Assembly (NCBI GenBank): GCA_017562135.1 | Contig: QEYB01001315.1 | Span: forward strand, 38,804-102,803 | Length of the DNA stretch: 64,000 nt | From: Dipylidium caninum | Lineage: Eukaryota; Platyhelminthes; Cestoda; Cyclophyllidea; Dipylidiidae | Direction of reading: 5' to 3' | Shown here: piece after piece, positions 10,981 through 24,180 of the stretch | Layout: each line of letters starts with the position of its first letter | Numbering within the stretch: position 1 is the first letter of the stretch | Notes under the pieces: generated by a model | Told to the model about the DNA's origin: nothing | The model's database searches: none | What the model saw: only the letters and a program-made list of their open reading frames with translations | Position numbers and translations under genes: made by a program

Positions 10981-12330
10981 AAAATTTGGTCTTCGCTGGC
11001 AAATTGATGCGCCTCACATAAAGGCAAAGACGAAACCACTGTTGAGATGGAAGAAAACAGCTAAACAAACTGACAAGAAATTTGTGGAAAGCCTTTCACT
11101 TATACTATCATTGCCTCGACCCGAGTTGACCTCAGGGAGGTTGGGATTTCACCGAGTCGTTGCAGAAATCCGAAGAAATTTGGCGTTAAAAAGCTATGTT
11201 CAGTGTATATTTCGTCTCGCTTGATTGTGTAGAAATTTGAATTAATATCTCAATCCAATAAGCGGGCTTCAGGGAGTGCTATATACAGCTCAGCAATGTC
11301 ACTCGCTATTACATTTGTTCGAAGCGTATTTCCCTCCTTCATCTTCTTGTCCCTTTCATCACCTCACTCTATCACGCAGAACCCTTTGAGCCAAGAAGAG
11401 TACACAGATTTCGTCACCATTTCTTCTAAGACGTCCTTTCTCTGCCTCTTCGATAAGTGCATTACAAACTCACCAAGATTCGTTTTAGTCACCCCCAAGC
11501 TTCTGTATTTCGCAGTGCAATCGAGTTAGAGTGCTGTTTCAATTCCCTCAACAGGGCATGCTTCATTGTCCCCTACTACCGCGTCAATGCGACTTAAGAG
11601 GACCCGCGTGGTATGCATGCAAATGACCATATTAAGGTACCCCATCCTTGGCAACGGCCAAAGTCTCGCCGAGGGTGAAACGAAGTGATTGAGAGACTGC
11701 TTGAAGGGAATGACCAAAAGCGAAAAGTGAGTGCGAAGGCTGAAGTGCGCAGCCAAATAACATGTCTTTTCAACAGCCTCTTGGCCTCACTCTAATGCCT
11801 ATCTCCGAGAGTCGAAGCACGGGTGTGCAGGGCGGTTCCAGAAGCCTCTCGTCCAACGCATTGGCATTATTTAAAGTTTACTTGCTAGATGAGGCAAGCT
11901 GTAGCCAAATATACTTCGAATTAGAAGACGTTCCCATTAAAATGGCGCGATGACACCGGCATCCGTTATGTCTCACAATCATCCACTTCACAGCCGTGTG
12001 GATTCAACAATATCTCGGGTACACAGATTATAGCTCAATTACGCATATGGTCTTGTTTTTGCTAAAAAGGCAAAATGAACAATATGTTAGCAGAGTTGAG
12101 GGGCGGAATTGCACTTCTCCCCTTTACTTGGAAGAGTAGAAGCAAGCCGATTAATGTAGCAGCATGGCCACCGTTCTTTTGGCTCTTCACATTCCGCGAA
12201 TAGCAACGACAGAGGCGTCTACCACGTTATACTCCACGCATCCTTCTGACCACATGAGACACCACACGCGACCAGTTTTTCGCTAATGATCATGCACTTT
12301 TCCAAACATCAAGACCCAGGCCTAACTTCG
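10980..12330. repeat. paralogous segment shared with 62.3-63.7 kb
   Basis: Collinear blocks pair with the right end of the window: GAAAACAGCTAAACAAACTG (11052) with a related block at 62368, GTTGACCTCAGGGAGG with 62437, TATTTAAAGTTTACTTGCTAGATGAGG (11868) with 63219, and GAGGGGCGGAATTG (12096) with 63453. It lies 3' of a GT31 pseudogene in both places, so it looks like ordinary flank copied with the gene. A 124-codon open frame at 10850-11224 overlaps the left part but is not kept in the copy. Confidence 0.7.
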
Positions 12331-12399
12331 GTGATGTTCAGAAAGCCTCACATGATAACAAAATCAGGGAGAACGAGACATATATGGGCTCTTCCTTTA

Positions 12400-12690
12400 T
12401 TTGTTGATCGTAGCTACTCCACCTTACGAGCAGTTGACTTGGAGGCAGCGTAGGGAAGAGCGGTGGTAAGAGTGGCGCCTCCATCCTAGTCTATGAAACG
12501 TCCGCAGTGTCCTCCAACCACAGGTAGGCTAATGGACAGATCTTGTACTACGAAATACTTGCTGCAACACCTAGAATGTTGGCAATACTTAGTGTTTCGT
12601 GGGAAGGTTGAATGACCATATGTCTGTTCCGTGCATCTTATAGTTAGACAATTCGCGACGCCGTGATACATGTCATCCTGTAATATCACC
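12400..12690. repeat. dispersed repeat R5, copy a
   Basis: This matches 57300-57560 through blocks such as TTGATCGTAGCTACTCCACC, AGAGTGGCGCCTCCAT, GGTTGAATGACCATA and GATACATGTCATCCT. Similarity is moderate with gaps, and no coding potential is kept in both copies. Confidence 0.55.
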
Positions 12691-13539
12691 AAATCTTCCC
12701 CCATCCATCGAAAGACCTGGTGATGAATTGCGCTTAGTTGATGATGTGCCCTGCATTATTCGTCCTCCGCATTCTACAGGAGATATGAAAGGCACCTCGA
12801 GCCAGAAGGTCATGTGTTATTCCAATGTTGAATTGCGATCTTCATGTAAATCTGACCCCAGTTCCGTTTGGCCATGGATATACCAGGAAACCGTAGATAT
12901 TTAAGCAGATGCCACACGCCAGTTCTGTTAGAGTATAAGACTTTCGACACAAGTATACAAGCATTACTTAATTGGACTCTCGTTACAGCATTTCGCATAC
13001 GCAGGAAAATGCCAACTTTCCGTGGAGCTGGATATCCTCCCACTAATCTGCAGCTGGGGTCCACCTTCGTCACGACGATTTGATCCAGATTTATGTTTCA
13101 TTTCAACGTATAAACGACACTCGTGTGATTATTTTCACCGAGATTCATTACTTGACGCGAGGAATGGAGGCCAGGATATATGGCGGTCGACTGATTCACA
13201 GCTGCAGGAGGCCTAATGCACCACAACCGTCAAGTAATGACACGCCAGTGGTCCGCTTCACCATTATTAACAATCTGTCCAGGCACTCAGAAGAAAGAAT
13301 GCAATTCCAGAGAGGCCTTGTCGACTTACGTTAGCCAACGCTGACGTTGGATAAATTCACACTACACACTACTTTACTACTTTAAAAATTGCGTCGGAAA
13401 GGACGGCGAGAAATTTAAATCGCCAGGGGACTTGGATTGTTCACTACACCTCCAGTGCTATCGCCAAGTAGTGACCGGTGGCCGTGTTTACCAAATAGTA
13501 CCATCAGACGAACACACTTGGTTCTCTCCCGATAGGCCT
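12691..13539. other. no gene recognised
   Basis: Open frames of 70-87 codons overlap on opposite strands at 12810-13083, but neither has a motif or a second copy. Confidence 0.45.
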
Positions 13540-14010
13540 AAATCTAATAGTCATTTCTGCTGCGATAGTATGGGAGGCTGTGACATTGGTACTTGATCCA
13601 AATTTCGCGTTTCCACGTAGGAAATGATAAAGCCGAAAAATCGGTACTCCCCAGAAATTTTGTCATCCCTCGGTGTGATAATCTTCACAGTGAATAACTT
13701 GATATTCGGTGAGTCTATAATATTTCAATATCACAATTAGGGTGTTCACCACTGCGAAAATCCGGAGCTCTGTGGTGGCCCTGAGGCGTTTGTCAAATCG
13801 ACCAGTAGGGTGTGTGGAGTGAGACGGAAATGCGTGACACAAGAACATGTCAGCTGCACCAGCCTTAATTCGACCATCTTATGAGGCAAACAAAACGAAA
13901 TGTGGAGGAATCAAACGGGTGATTCCCAGGAGCTCAAAATTTATCTCAGCACGTCTATCGCGCTTCCTGACTCGGGATTGCCTTCACTGTGTGGAAGTAG
14001 TTCACCTTCA
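13540..14010 (-). pseudogene. decayed coding repeat R3, copy c, unrecognised family
   Basis: This is a relative of 6770-7200, aligned over most of its length. The minus frame 13848-13663 and its upstream continuation read IKAGAADMFLCHAFP, HSTHPTG and LTEYQVIH, each with a counterpart at 7.0 kb. An in-frame stop lies just upstream of IKAGAAD. Similarity is visible in protein as well as DNA, so the ancestor was probably an exon. The family is unknown to me. Confidence 0.5.
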
Positions 14011-14649
14011 GGGTGTAGCATAAATCTGCAGACATTTATTGGAGCCTCCTGACGCACCACTCTGAGACATCTTCCAATGCCGATGCGCTCATCAGGTTTA
14101 CAATTGCCAAACACCACCCTTTCATCAGGGTAGTCTTACCGTCGAGACAAAGAGCCCTTGGTGGACAGTACCTCACCTGACCCAAAAACTTATGATGAAT
14201 GTGGCAGAGACAGAGCGCAAAGTAGCGGGAGTTGTGCTTCTGCATATTATGCCCCCCATTTTGTTTCGTCTCCATTCAATTCCATCGAACAACGGTCATT
14301 AGTCCCACTCAGCCCATTTGCCGACATTCGCGCTATTTCAGTCTATTAGCGGAGTTTTTGACAAGGCGACGAGAGAAGACATACTCATTGATGGTACGCC
14401 TTAGTGGAGGTAGTTTGCAATCACTATTTTGAGCTCCGTGGAGGCAGAGGCCAAAAACATCGTCAGTCTCACACATTTTGATAATGAGGTAGTATTGACT
14501 ATCTCGTATGGATCTCAGTCTGCTGCATGAAGAAGTGTCCTGCTTTTACACAGACGCACACTCATACGCCCACAACCACATACAATCACACCTATATGCG
14601 CAAGCACAACCACATGCGTGCAAGATCCACCCAAATAATTTTGACAATT

Positions 14650-14930
14650 GGTTAGCCTTTGTGGCACTTTGTTTCAATATTATCATGCATTGAGGGCGTC
14701 TGACTATGGCTGCGTGATGATTGGAACTGCGATGCAGCTTCTATTGAAGGTACAGTTATGCGCAAATTCGTACCCAAGGCAGTGAACTAGCACCTGGAGA
14801 ACTTATAACTAGTCATCAATCTTCTCATCGCCGTAATCACTCTTCAGCTTTTACACACATTTCCCTATCTTTACCGGTAACAGCACTGACTCTGCCGTAA
14901 TCCGACTAGCGGATTCGACTTTAGTCTCCA
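14650..14930. repeat. dispersed repeat R6, copy a
   Basis: This matches 52600-52860. The shared blocks are a CAATATTATCATGCATTG type block, then ATCTTTACCGGTAACAGCACTGA, each with a close partner in the other copy. Confidence 0.5.
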
Positions 14931-17229
14931 CTTCACCATAAATTTGCGAAAAGGGCCGGATGTCTCAACGCTGAAACCCTCTTTCTGATAGCCAGGACAT
15001 GTTTAGACAGGTAGCGTTTTGCGTACCCCCTAATTATGAAATAGGTATTTGATAACACTCTCTACCAAGTAAAAGCTCACTGGGGAGAGAGATTGATGGA
15101 CCTCTCGCATTTGCCTCCGCTAACAGCCAATAACAATGTTAAATATCACACGGATAATTGTCAACACATGGAGACCACTAACAAATAGGTGTATATGCAG
15201 CATCATGAACATAATTCAGGCTTTCCTTCTGCTGCCCATTAAAACATGACCAACGGTCGTGGGTAAAATTGAAAACTGTAATCGGTCAACGAAATCATGG
15301 CGTGCTTGCGTTCTCAACTGGACTGTATGTGGAGTCCCGATTTGACGAACATTAGACTAGCCAGACAGTTACCAACATAATATTGAAACTCATCCTTGGG
15401 AACAAGAGAAGAATTGACGAAATTGCCAAAGAAACATGAAGACTTCGGTATTGAAAGGCGACCACCGATGAATGATTGCGCCTATGAATCAGACCTTCAT
15501 GTTACCGACTGCAGGAACACATTTGAGAAGTTCCATTGTCGGCGAATTGCGGTGACATATTTGGTCCCTCGATGTCACCACTGACTCGAGTGGTCTTGCC
15601 TACCTTCAACATTTGACTTCGTCCAACATTAGTGTCAGTAGACGTCGAAGATCTCTCGTCAAATTGGACTGCAATCGGTTGTTTCCTGAATGGGTACAAC
15701 TTCCACGTAGACATAGAGATTCGGCCTCGGAAACTACCTGGACAGTTGATATGGGGAACTAAGACCTCACACCTCAGGCCATTTGCTGATGTTGCTATCG
15801 TCAAGAAATATGCACAACCGCACACTCACTCACTGTTTTTTCTTCCTAAGATCGGCACATACCATAAAACATGTCCCAGAGGAAAGAGGCGGTGTGAGGT
15901 CAACGAAAAGAGTGCTGTGATTATGAGTTTAATCATAAGAAATTTGGGTTCATTGGTCTATGGAATTAGCCATTGAAACACCTCGAGCTTCAACCCAAAC
16001 CCTAACCCTATTGTCTTGTCTAACTTACATCATGTCAGCATAGTTGTTGGGCAGCATTCCCCCTACGCAGCTGAAGAGGATTGACTGCGATTGAGCTAAC
16101 CGCAGAGCGAGCGGCTCTCGAGGAGCCAAATCGCATACCTCCATATCCAGAGGGTTGCACAATACTAGGTAAGGCGCTTATTTGCAACCAACTTATTCCG
16201 ATTTTTGCCACAAACTACTTGAGGAGGTTGGAGTTGGAGTTACAAAAGAATGTAAAGCCGAAATGCTCCACAAACTGCCACTTGTAGGGCAACTCTTCTT
16301 TGTCCTCATCTACATTGAGTTCTTACTAACTCTCGTTCACAAGTAGAATTAATCGAGTCCCGTGTTGGAATGCGAGAGGGGTGGTAAACATCAAGGAAAT
16401 TTAGCGGTCAAGAAAAGGATGCAACACGACCATTTGCGTCCCACTTTTTCCTGTCACTCCCTGCAACGATGCGACTGTGCGGTGCCCGATAGAGAGTTTT
16501 GATGGAGTTAAACATGTGAGCATACAGTTAAGTTTCAATGATCTTAGGAGACTGTGAAGAAGATATTACGACATTGTTCGCTATCCTGAGATCTTCAGGA
16601 TCTGCCCACAGGAAGTTCCGCTGAAAAAAATACTGCCAGATGTCAAAGTCCGCAAGCTAGTTAGCCGCATAAGCGGCTAATACACACTCACTTCTCGGCG
16701 GTTCCCTTTGACTCTGCCCTCATCGGGCGGTTGTATCGTGCATGAGACTAGCTGATATTCCCTTCTCGAACGATAGCACCATGCCGCAATGATCTTCGTC
16801 TACTTCTCTAAGCTATGTTCGCTGATGTCAAAGTTGCATATGAGGAAGATAGATTACATTAGCCACACGCATCCTCACAGGACACTGCATGCGAGCGTCT
16901 CTCAAAGAGATGACAACGTTAAGGTGATGAGGTCTACGTTAAACCCTCTCCCCCAGCCAAAATGCGTTGAAGAATATGAAAGTGCAGATTCATCAGGCTG
17001 GAGGGTGAAAGCGTATGCATGCACATGACTTTGCGTCAACATCCTAGCGGATAGTGGGACGAGGCAATACCAAATGAATTGCCGCGAGTCACGTAGCCTT
17101 TCTCCTTTCGGCAACTACCGAAATGAAACTTCCCTATTTTAATCATTGCTACTAACAAGCCTGTCTGCCACGACGGATCCAAGCAGGACCTAGAAGTTGT
17201 CTTGAAAAGTTGCATTCTCCGCTAACAGG
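14931..17229. other. no gene recognised; small hairpin near 16.67 kb
   Basis: A 114-codon plus frame (15632-15976) is the longest open stretch. It overlaps a 107-codon minus frame and shows no family motif, so I do not call it a gene. Two telomere-like CCCTAA units occur near 16000, too few to mean anything. Confidence 0.45.
16661..16680. repeat. perfect 8-bp inverted repeat, 4-base loop
   Basis: TTAGCCGC is followed by ATAA and then GCGGCTAA. No T-run or gene end lies beside it, so there is no reason to call it a terminator. Confidence 0.6.
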
Positions 17230-17640
17230 TGCTTCAGTCCTTCCACAAGCTCTTGTGTCTCAATAAGGCTATGTGTACCAGTCTTAACGTTGTTCACATC
17301 GTCAGTCGCGAACTACCACGACGATATGGTGGGATACACTACGAACGTGACGGTCAAATGGTAAACGCAACAGACACATACAGAGACTAGTTGGAGGCAT
17401 TGGATAGTGAGATAGAAGATTTGATAGGAGAGCTTGAGGAGGCGATTACTCTCTACGCCAACACATCACTGAGAGACTACGAGAATAAGTGTTACAACTT
17501 TTCATTCAAAAACGTCAACAATTGCATTCGGGTGTCAGCCTTTGGCAGATAACAGAATGTAAAAAGTACTTCCTCATTATGGATGCAGATTATCTAGTGA
17601 GCCTCTTCTTCGTGGATGGGTTTATGAGCCGGTACGCTAT
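17230..17640 (+). pseudogene. divergent GT31 galactosyltransferase fragment
   Basis: One frame runs from about 17230 to 17549 and aligns with the middle of the intact enzyme. VVHIVSRELPRRYGG stands for VGYVFSVGLPRKHGG, then comes SEIEDLIGELEEAITLY, and SLRDYENKCYNFSFKNV stands for LLADYEDTYYNLTWKTI. The frame is broken by TAG at 17388-17390 and TAA at 17550-17552. It resumes one frame over as KKYFLIMDADYLVSLFF, where the acid triad reads Asp-Ala-Asp. This copy is far more divergent than those at 8.6 and 60.5 kb, implying a separate, older paralogue. No first exon or C-terminal part is seen. Confidence 0.7.
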
Positions 17641-17689
17641 GTTCGGACGCGGGCCACAGTGGTATACCTTAGCGGGCGTTTGACACTAT

Positions 17690-20600
17690 CGTGCCTGCAG
17701 TTTCGGCCACCCAGCCTTGTAACCTTCCTCCCTCACTCGCTACCGTTCATCAAGTCTTGTTTTTGTTATCCAAAAATTGCCTAACCACGATGGGAGAAAT
17801 GGAAGGAGGTGGAGATTGGGGAATTATTATAGTGGTAAAGTGGATGAGAATGGAGCATGAGCCTGACCTGCTGTGCGTGAATGCGGAAGTTAAGGAAAGG
17901 AAATATAAGTGTAAGGAGTAACAATATTTTTAAAAAAAACGAGGAGAAAGTGTTGAAAACATCGTAAATTATTCTCGTCAGAAAGCTGAATTTCAAGGAG
18001 ATTGGGGAAGTGGTGGATATCCCGAAAGCCGGGAAAGGAGTTCACTGCTTGCGACAAAAGGTCTTTCGATTCTTACAAATCCCGCATTCCTCGATCGCGC
18101 TGTTGCATATTTTACATCCTCTGCAACCCATAAATAACACTGGCTCGTCTGATAAGCCATCCCCTCAGGGCCACTGCACAGGTCCGAGTCTCCTCATTGC
18201 GCCAAGCCTCAAGCTAAATTACTCACCACTTTCCTCCAACCGCGCCATGCCACGAAAACGTTAGACACTATGAGTGCCACTATGAGGGGATAGGGAAAGA
18301 GGCAATACTTCCTTCACCTCTAACACTGAAGCCACAATAGAAATGAGGTGACACTGTCAATAGTCACATATCTATTTGGTGGACAACTGGGAACTTGTAT
18401 GTGCGGATGTGTATAAACAAGGCAACTCATTCTGATAAGACGAGCTCAGGTTGTTTGCAGGAGGGACGTAAGGGAGGGTGAAGCAACGTAAAGAAAGGAA
18501 TAGGTGGGGGACCAGGCAAAAGGTGGACGATAAGGTGGAGATTCAGTTGAAAATGATGATGCGGGAAGGGGAGGGTTTGCACGCAGTGGCCTACTGGGGA
18601 GTAGGGGCATGAGGTAGACTGAGTGGGAAGGAAGAATCGAGGATATACAAAAAGCTCACAGCCATCTGTGGCGGAAAATATTACAATGTTAGGGTTGCCT
18701 CAATGCCTTTACTTTACAATGATGAAAAACCATTTTCTCCCACTCACTTCCCGTTTGTAGATAACCTTGGCCGAAGACCAGACCTCGGCGTAGTGCGCAA
18801 CCAATTGTAACACTGAATAGTCAGGTCGAGGTTCGAAAGGTACTTTACTCGAAGGTAACGACGGAGGAAATTCCGAACAGGATTCTCCAGATTCTCCATT
18901 AGTTAATATAGCGATTGACAGTGGCCGTATACCCATTCCTAAGATGCGGGTATTTTCATTGCAGTAGCGCCGTGTTCCATCGAAAAGGTGCTTAAGAATT
19001 CACTTAGGTAAGGTAAAAACGTGAGTCTGGTCCATCTCTCCAAAGTTTTGCTGGTGCAGCAAGAAACCCGACATCGACCATCATTTCGAACATTCCTGTC
19101 AATACTTTCCGAATTGATCCTGTTAATCTTGCACTCGAGCCATCAGGTCTCGTGAAATCTAAGTCCAAATTTAAAAACCCTGTTGATTTTAGCAAATTGA
19201 AAAAACGTCCTCAACGGTGGCCTTTGACATGATTACCTTAGAGGAAGCATGAGTTCCAAACAAAAGGTGACTCTAATTTCCCCCTTTACTCTAGTTATTG
19301 ACATAGTGAGGTTGATGGGAGAGCATGCCTACATTACACCGAGTATGGACACAGTGAATGAGGCGAGAAGTGAAGAGGGGTTGTCTTCGAATCGAGTCTC
19401 ACCTTTCCATTTATAATTGGAAGGAATCACGAAAGGCGAAGTAGACAAAGAGGAGCTGCTAAAAGAGTGGAAGCTGAGTCCGTTTCAGATTAAGTGGCGT
19501 AAAATCCAATCACTCTGTCAACGGTGGGTGGGAAGTGATGAAGAATAGGTCTTAGGACTCCGGACCTCTGCCTTCGTATCTGCCGTCATTGCCAATGTTC
19601 CTCCGTACTCTTTCGCATTATGGAAGTGATTGGTGAGGTGAGGGCATTGGCAATTTCAGGCACCTCGTTTTTGCACTACTGGAAAGAGAAGCAGGGAGGT
19701 GTTAGAAACAGCTTTTACAAATTTATGCGGGTGAAGAGGAAGAATAGGACGTTTTCATGTCATAATGTGTGGAAATCGGCTGAAGAACTAAGTCGAGCCA
19801 CTGTCGCGAATAAACAGATTGGAGAAGAGGGTTTTTAAATTAAATGCGCCATTGTTAACGCTGTGAGGGTCAAGTTAGGATCTCTGCATTCCGATCTCAT
19901 GGCGTAACCTCATTTGATGCGTCGACGATTGCTTCTCACCACACCGACACGCACGGGATGTTGTCACGCTTTACACATTGAGCATAGGAATTAGATTGAC
20001 CCTGGTATTGCTGGGTGAGCCAATAAAAAGCATACGTTTGTACATATACTTGTTAGTAGGACAGGTGGAATTACATGAGTGTCAGATAACGATTTGCCCA
20101 TTTGTATTAAATACCAGATGATAGTAGTAAAAATCCAGGAAAAGATCCCGAATCAGAATTTGCAGTGAAAGATAACCACTCGAGCTCCAGTTCCAGTGAG
20201 GCACCTACGTAAGTAAGTGCGTTACCTGAGACGCGTGTGCCAAGTGTTTTAGCTATGCACACTTATGATACACGTGTGAGCCACCGGCCCGCGGTCATGC
20301 AATTTCGAGTACATTCTTTTTATCATGTCTAATGCTATTAGTAGCGTAACTTCAGGGCAACACAGGTGGATAGGCATTCTCCAAGCGTACTTAATGGACA
20401 GATAGGCTGGACATGCGCACTCACGTCTTTATTAATGGTTCGTGTTCGATGAATTCTTTCTGGCCCTATCCAACTCTCTTCATGCAGAATGGGTCATCGA
20501 CCTCACCTCTAATCCACGCTTCTCTCCTTTAAGTCTGGTGCGTGACTGCCCTGGCATGTTCTGACGGACCTGTCATCTGCCAACTCTCTTCGCGTTGTTC

Positions 20601-23440
20601 AGAATTACTCCTTACTTCCTACCGCCTCTGTCACTCTCTCAATCCACTTCTACTCGACTTCATTTGTGGGCGAAGCAGAAGAATTCAATCACATATCCAT
20701 CAAACATAATCATGAGGAGACGCGAGGAGGGAGTCTTGTTGCCTTCTCAAGTCACCGGTATTAACTGTGATTCGGTAGATAGTATATCAACTGGCGCTTT
20801 GAACAAGTTTCAGGCCCTCTGCAACTAATTTTTGTGTTTGGCACGAATGTTGATTGCGATTCGTTCAAGGCCATGTACTTCTTTCCCATCTCGCCAAGTC
20901 AGTTCTGAGAGTGGGTATAAAGCCCTGCGCATCGAAGGCATGATATAGTCGACAAAGTTTCGTGCCAAATATGTAGTCAATTGAATTGCCTGAATTGCTG
21001 CACCTTTTTGAACACATCAAGCCTGTCGGGTACCCCAAGAGACGTTTAACATGTAACTTCACCCACCCTCGACGAAATATGAAGAGGCGTAGCTGAAGCG
21101 TAAAACGGGTAAATGACGAGAAGGACAATGGTTTATTGACGTAATATCAAATATGGAGACACTTTCAGTGTTGCGACAATTGCGCTATATTCCTTTCAAT
21201 CAAGCCTATTTTTTGATTCCCTTGAAGTAACCGCGGGGTTTAAGTGAAAGGTTGATTGGAGCCTTCATGGACAGAGAAAGTTAACTCTTTGTCTTCCCTC
21301 TTAATGTTGAATTATGGGAACAATTGCAGGCCTTACGAGTCAAACCTGCCCATAGCGAACAATGTCCCACCGGTAAACCCTCCATTGGAGAGATTTCTTG
21401 CATTGGGAATTTTTGACCCTTAACAACAGACATGGATCCACAAAGGGTCTCCACTCAACTGAATTGCACTCCGGCAGATCAACTGCTCCCAACGATGTAA
21501 CAGTCTGGACGATGCTGCCAGCAAAACCTTGCACTCGCCTCTACTCCGCTTTCTCACTGAGGCAACCTCACTTTCCCCGCGTCTTCGAAAGCGCCGAAAG
21601 GAATGCCACAAATGATGCAGTCAATCATTTGCAATCAGTCTCGAGGGGAACAGGCAGAAGTAACGCTACTCATGCCTGAGTGGGGGAAGTAGACCAGAGG
21701 TTTCACCTAACTATGCTGTGAGCGGCACCCATTCCGTCCCCCCCCCCAATCTTTCACTAACCAAACCACCCTGAGCATATTTGGGCAATGTTGGAGGTGG
21801 AGGAGGAGGAAGAGAAAAAGCATTTGCTGTAATGTTTGGGGCAGGATAGTATTCAGCGTAGAAATAGACACCTGGGGAGATTGCATAATATATTTGTGTA
21901 TGAGGTGAGCTGAGTACGGTGCTATGCCTTATTGTGGTAAACTACGATACATCGAGATGTCGTCAAGAAAAAATTCGATGCCTTGGATCAATGAAGGGAT
22001 GTCTCGCTCTGGCGCCAATTTTACTTAGGACGAGTGTATGGATGAGCTCAGGCCCTGATCGCTGCTACATTAAAGTACATTTTGGTAACCTCAGGAATGC
22101 CATTATTCTCGCACGCTATACAGTACGGCAACCACAGGCAGTGCAACCGGAACAGACTACTTTTCAAATTCGCTAAGCCACTCGTCTCTCTTTGCCCACT
22201 TCCCCTCATAGACCTCCCCTTGTTGTCTGCTTGTGTTGTTCTTATTCGCTGATATGATACATTGTAACATTGGACAAAATGAAGTCGTTTGACTCACCGC
22301 CATTTGTGGCTACCCCATGAGTGACAGTTGAGATAGGTTTTGCAAAGTGCCAATAAATGGGGAGCTGGAAACAATGGCGATCATGTTGGTATCGTGAAAG
22401 CGTAGCCAAGTGGAATTGGTTGATTTGAAGCAGTTCGAAGCCATCCGATGTGGAAGACATAAAGCGTTCTCAGAACACAGCTTACCCCAGGGCTCCCATA
22501 GCCCTCCTAATCCTTCGACGGCTATGTGATCACTCTGCGTTCACCATTGCCACCAGGTCACTAGCTCTCGCTTTTCTCATCTCGTCACCACCATTCTCCA
22601 TATCCCCCTCTGTTTTGTCGATAACAAAGTACTCTGCACCAACCCATGTGTGCTCACTGTCATGGTCGTTCGGCTCTGTCTTATCGCCGTCGTCTACTAT
22701 TACGTTCACGTCATGATGCAGTAATAGTACCAATTCATGCGTGCTAACTTTCTTGTCGCAACAACCATGCCAAGCTGACTCACTCTCGTTCAATTCCCTC
22801 TGATGTTGACATTGCCTCTCTTCCAATACAAACTATGTAACGGACACATAGTTAAGCAGGTCCCGCCTCTCACCTTCATTTCCGCCGACTTTTCGCCTAA
22901 ATTCTTACGAGATCACTATACTCATCTCACCATTTCGTGGCCATGAAGAGGGGACCATGAAGATAGGATTGGCACCACAGGAGGATAAGGTAGGTGTAGG
23001 CGTTAGTGACAATAGAAGATGACAGCGTAACTGCCGTACGATGTTAGTTGTGACTACGTGTCATACGGTATTCACGCCCTCATCCGACTGACTGACTGCC
23101 AACTTGATCGCATCTTATCTTCATAACACTCATTAAGTGAGCATAGTAGCCACAATGTTGACTATGTCAGTTCTTGGTAACCCCAGCTAACGGCTTTGCG
23201 GATGTTAGTCAAACTCTAATGCGCTGATATGCGCCAGTGAACCCACATAACGTGGGACGTAAGACGAAGGGTATCCCCATGAAAGCCTGGAGTCAAGCTC
23301 CTCTACACCTACGCTGCTTATCGGCCAGAAAATACGAGGAAGTCTAAGTATGTATATAAAACAAATTTTCGAGATAAATATGAAATGGATCTTTATGAGG
23401 TCTCTAATACCGCAGAGGCAGAAAAATGGAAACTAGTTGA
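17690..23440. other. long stretch without an assignable gene
   Basis: About 5.7 kb contains only scattered short frames. A purine-rich tract lies at about 18.45-18.65 kb and a C-run near 21740. A possible coding scrap at 19420-19547 (+) reads KEELLKEWKLSPFQIKW before a stop, but has no partner or motif. Confidence 0.4.
22530..22826 (-). other. 98-codon open frame, acidic, doubtful
   Basis: The minus frame encodes an acidic, Asp/Glu-rich stretch with no membrane segment or known motif. A plus frame of similar length overlaps it (22450-22716). There is no second copy in the window and no clear splice context. It could be an exon of an unrecognised gene or chance. Confidence 0.2.
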
Positions 23441-23449
23441 CGTAATAAC

Positions 23450-24160
23450 AACCTTTATGGTCATTATCGGTTTCTGAAGGAGCTGTACTGTCATGGGGTT
23501 CCTGATAATTTGGCACTAGTGTACTTTTTACACTTCCGTGCGGTGCAACATTTGAAACCACTCTCTCCTACACGTCACCCCGTCGTACGGGATCAAAAGA
23601 GCACCAGCGGACGGAATGCTACCTTATTTGTGAGAGTCCACACCGACCCCATGATTAGGAAAGCCGCGTTGTTCGGCTGAAGGTCTCGCGAGCCATTTAG
23701 AGTGGATGGCAGGACTAGGAGGCTCAATTAGCTTTGGAAAAATTATACATCGTGGGGCTCCTCGTCAAATACGCGCCATTCAACAGGAGTTCTGGGTTTT
23801 ATTAGCATGAGATCCTGCGATTTAGGTAATGCTACCTCGGAATATGGAAGGGGGCTGGAAAGGTGTGAAGCATTGCAGATTCGTTCTTTCAAGGATCGGA
23901 AGCTTCGATCGACCTAGGAGACTTTAGGAGTGGAGATAGGGGTTAACTTAGTGTTCAGAGAACTCTTAATTGGTTACTGAGCCCTTCCGTGCTTAGGCAC
24001 ATGGAATCCTGCGCTAATGAGGTTTCATTTGTAACACTGCTTTACCCACCCGAACACAAGCGACTTATTAGCCTTACAGTGGTTTTTCTTTTTGCACAGG
24101 CACTTAAGGAAGCAAGTCCTCGGAAGTTGAGATTAAGACAAGGCTGAGCTGCCCATTAAT
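23450..24160. repeat. paralogous 5' flank shared with 59.87-60.45 kb
   Basis: Collinear blocks pair with the right copy: GGAGCTGTACTGTCATGGGG with 59893, ATGCTACCTTATTTGTGA with 60041, and AGAGAACTCTTAATTGGTTACTG with 60186. The segment lies directly upstream of a GT31 first exon in both places, so it is the duplicated gene's 5' flank and possibly its promoter region. Confidence 0.7.
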
Positions 24161-24180
24161 TGGGTAATACGAAACCGTCA

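Noticed and set aside
10850..11224. 124-codon plus-strand open frame
   Set aside because: It begins at a non-ATG codon, overlaps a duplicated flank, and the frame is not open in the paralogous copy near 62.4 kb.
15632..15976. 114-codon plus-strand frame as a gene
   Set aside because: It overlaps a 107-codon frame on the other strand, has no motif or splice context, and lies among featureless sequence.
15990..16012. Telomere-like CCCTAA units
   Set aside because: Only two full units plus a degenerate one are present; this is expected by chance or as a tiny interstitial trace.
16661..16680. Hairpin as a transcription terminator
   Set aside because: There is no T-run or upstream gene, and such terminators are not expected in a eukaryotic genome.
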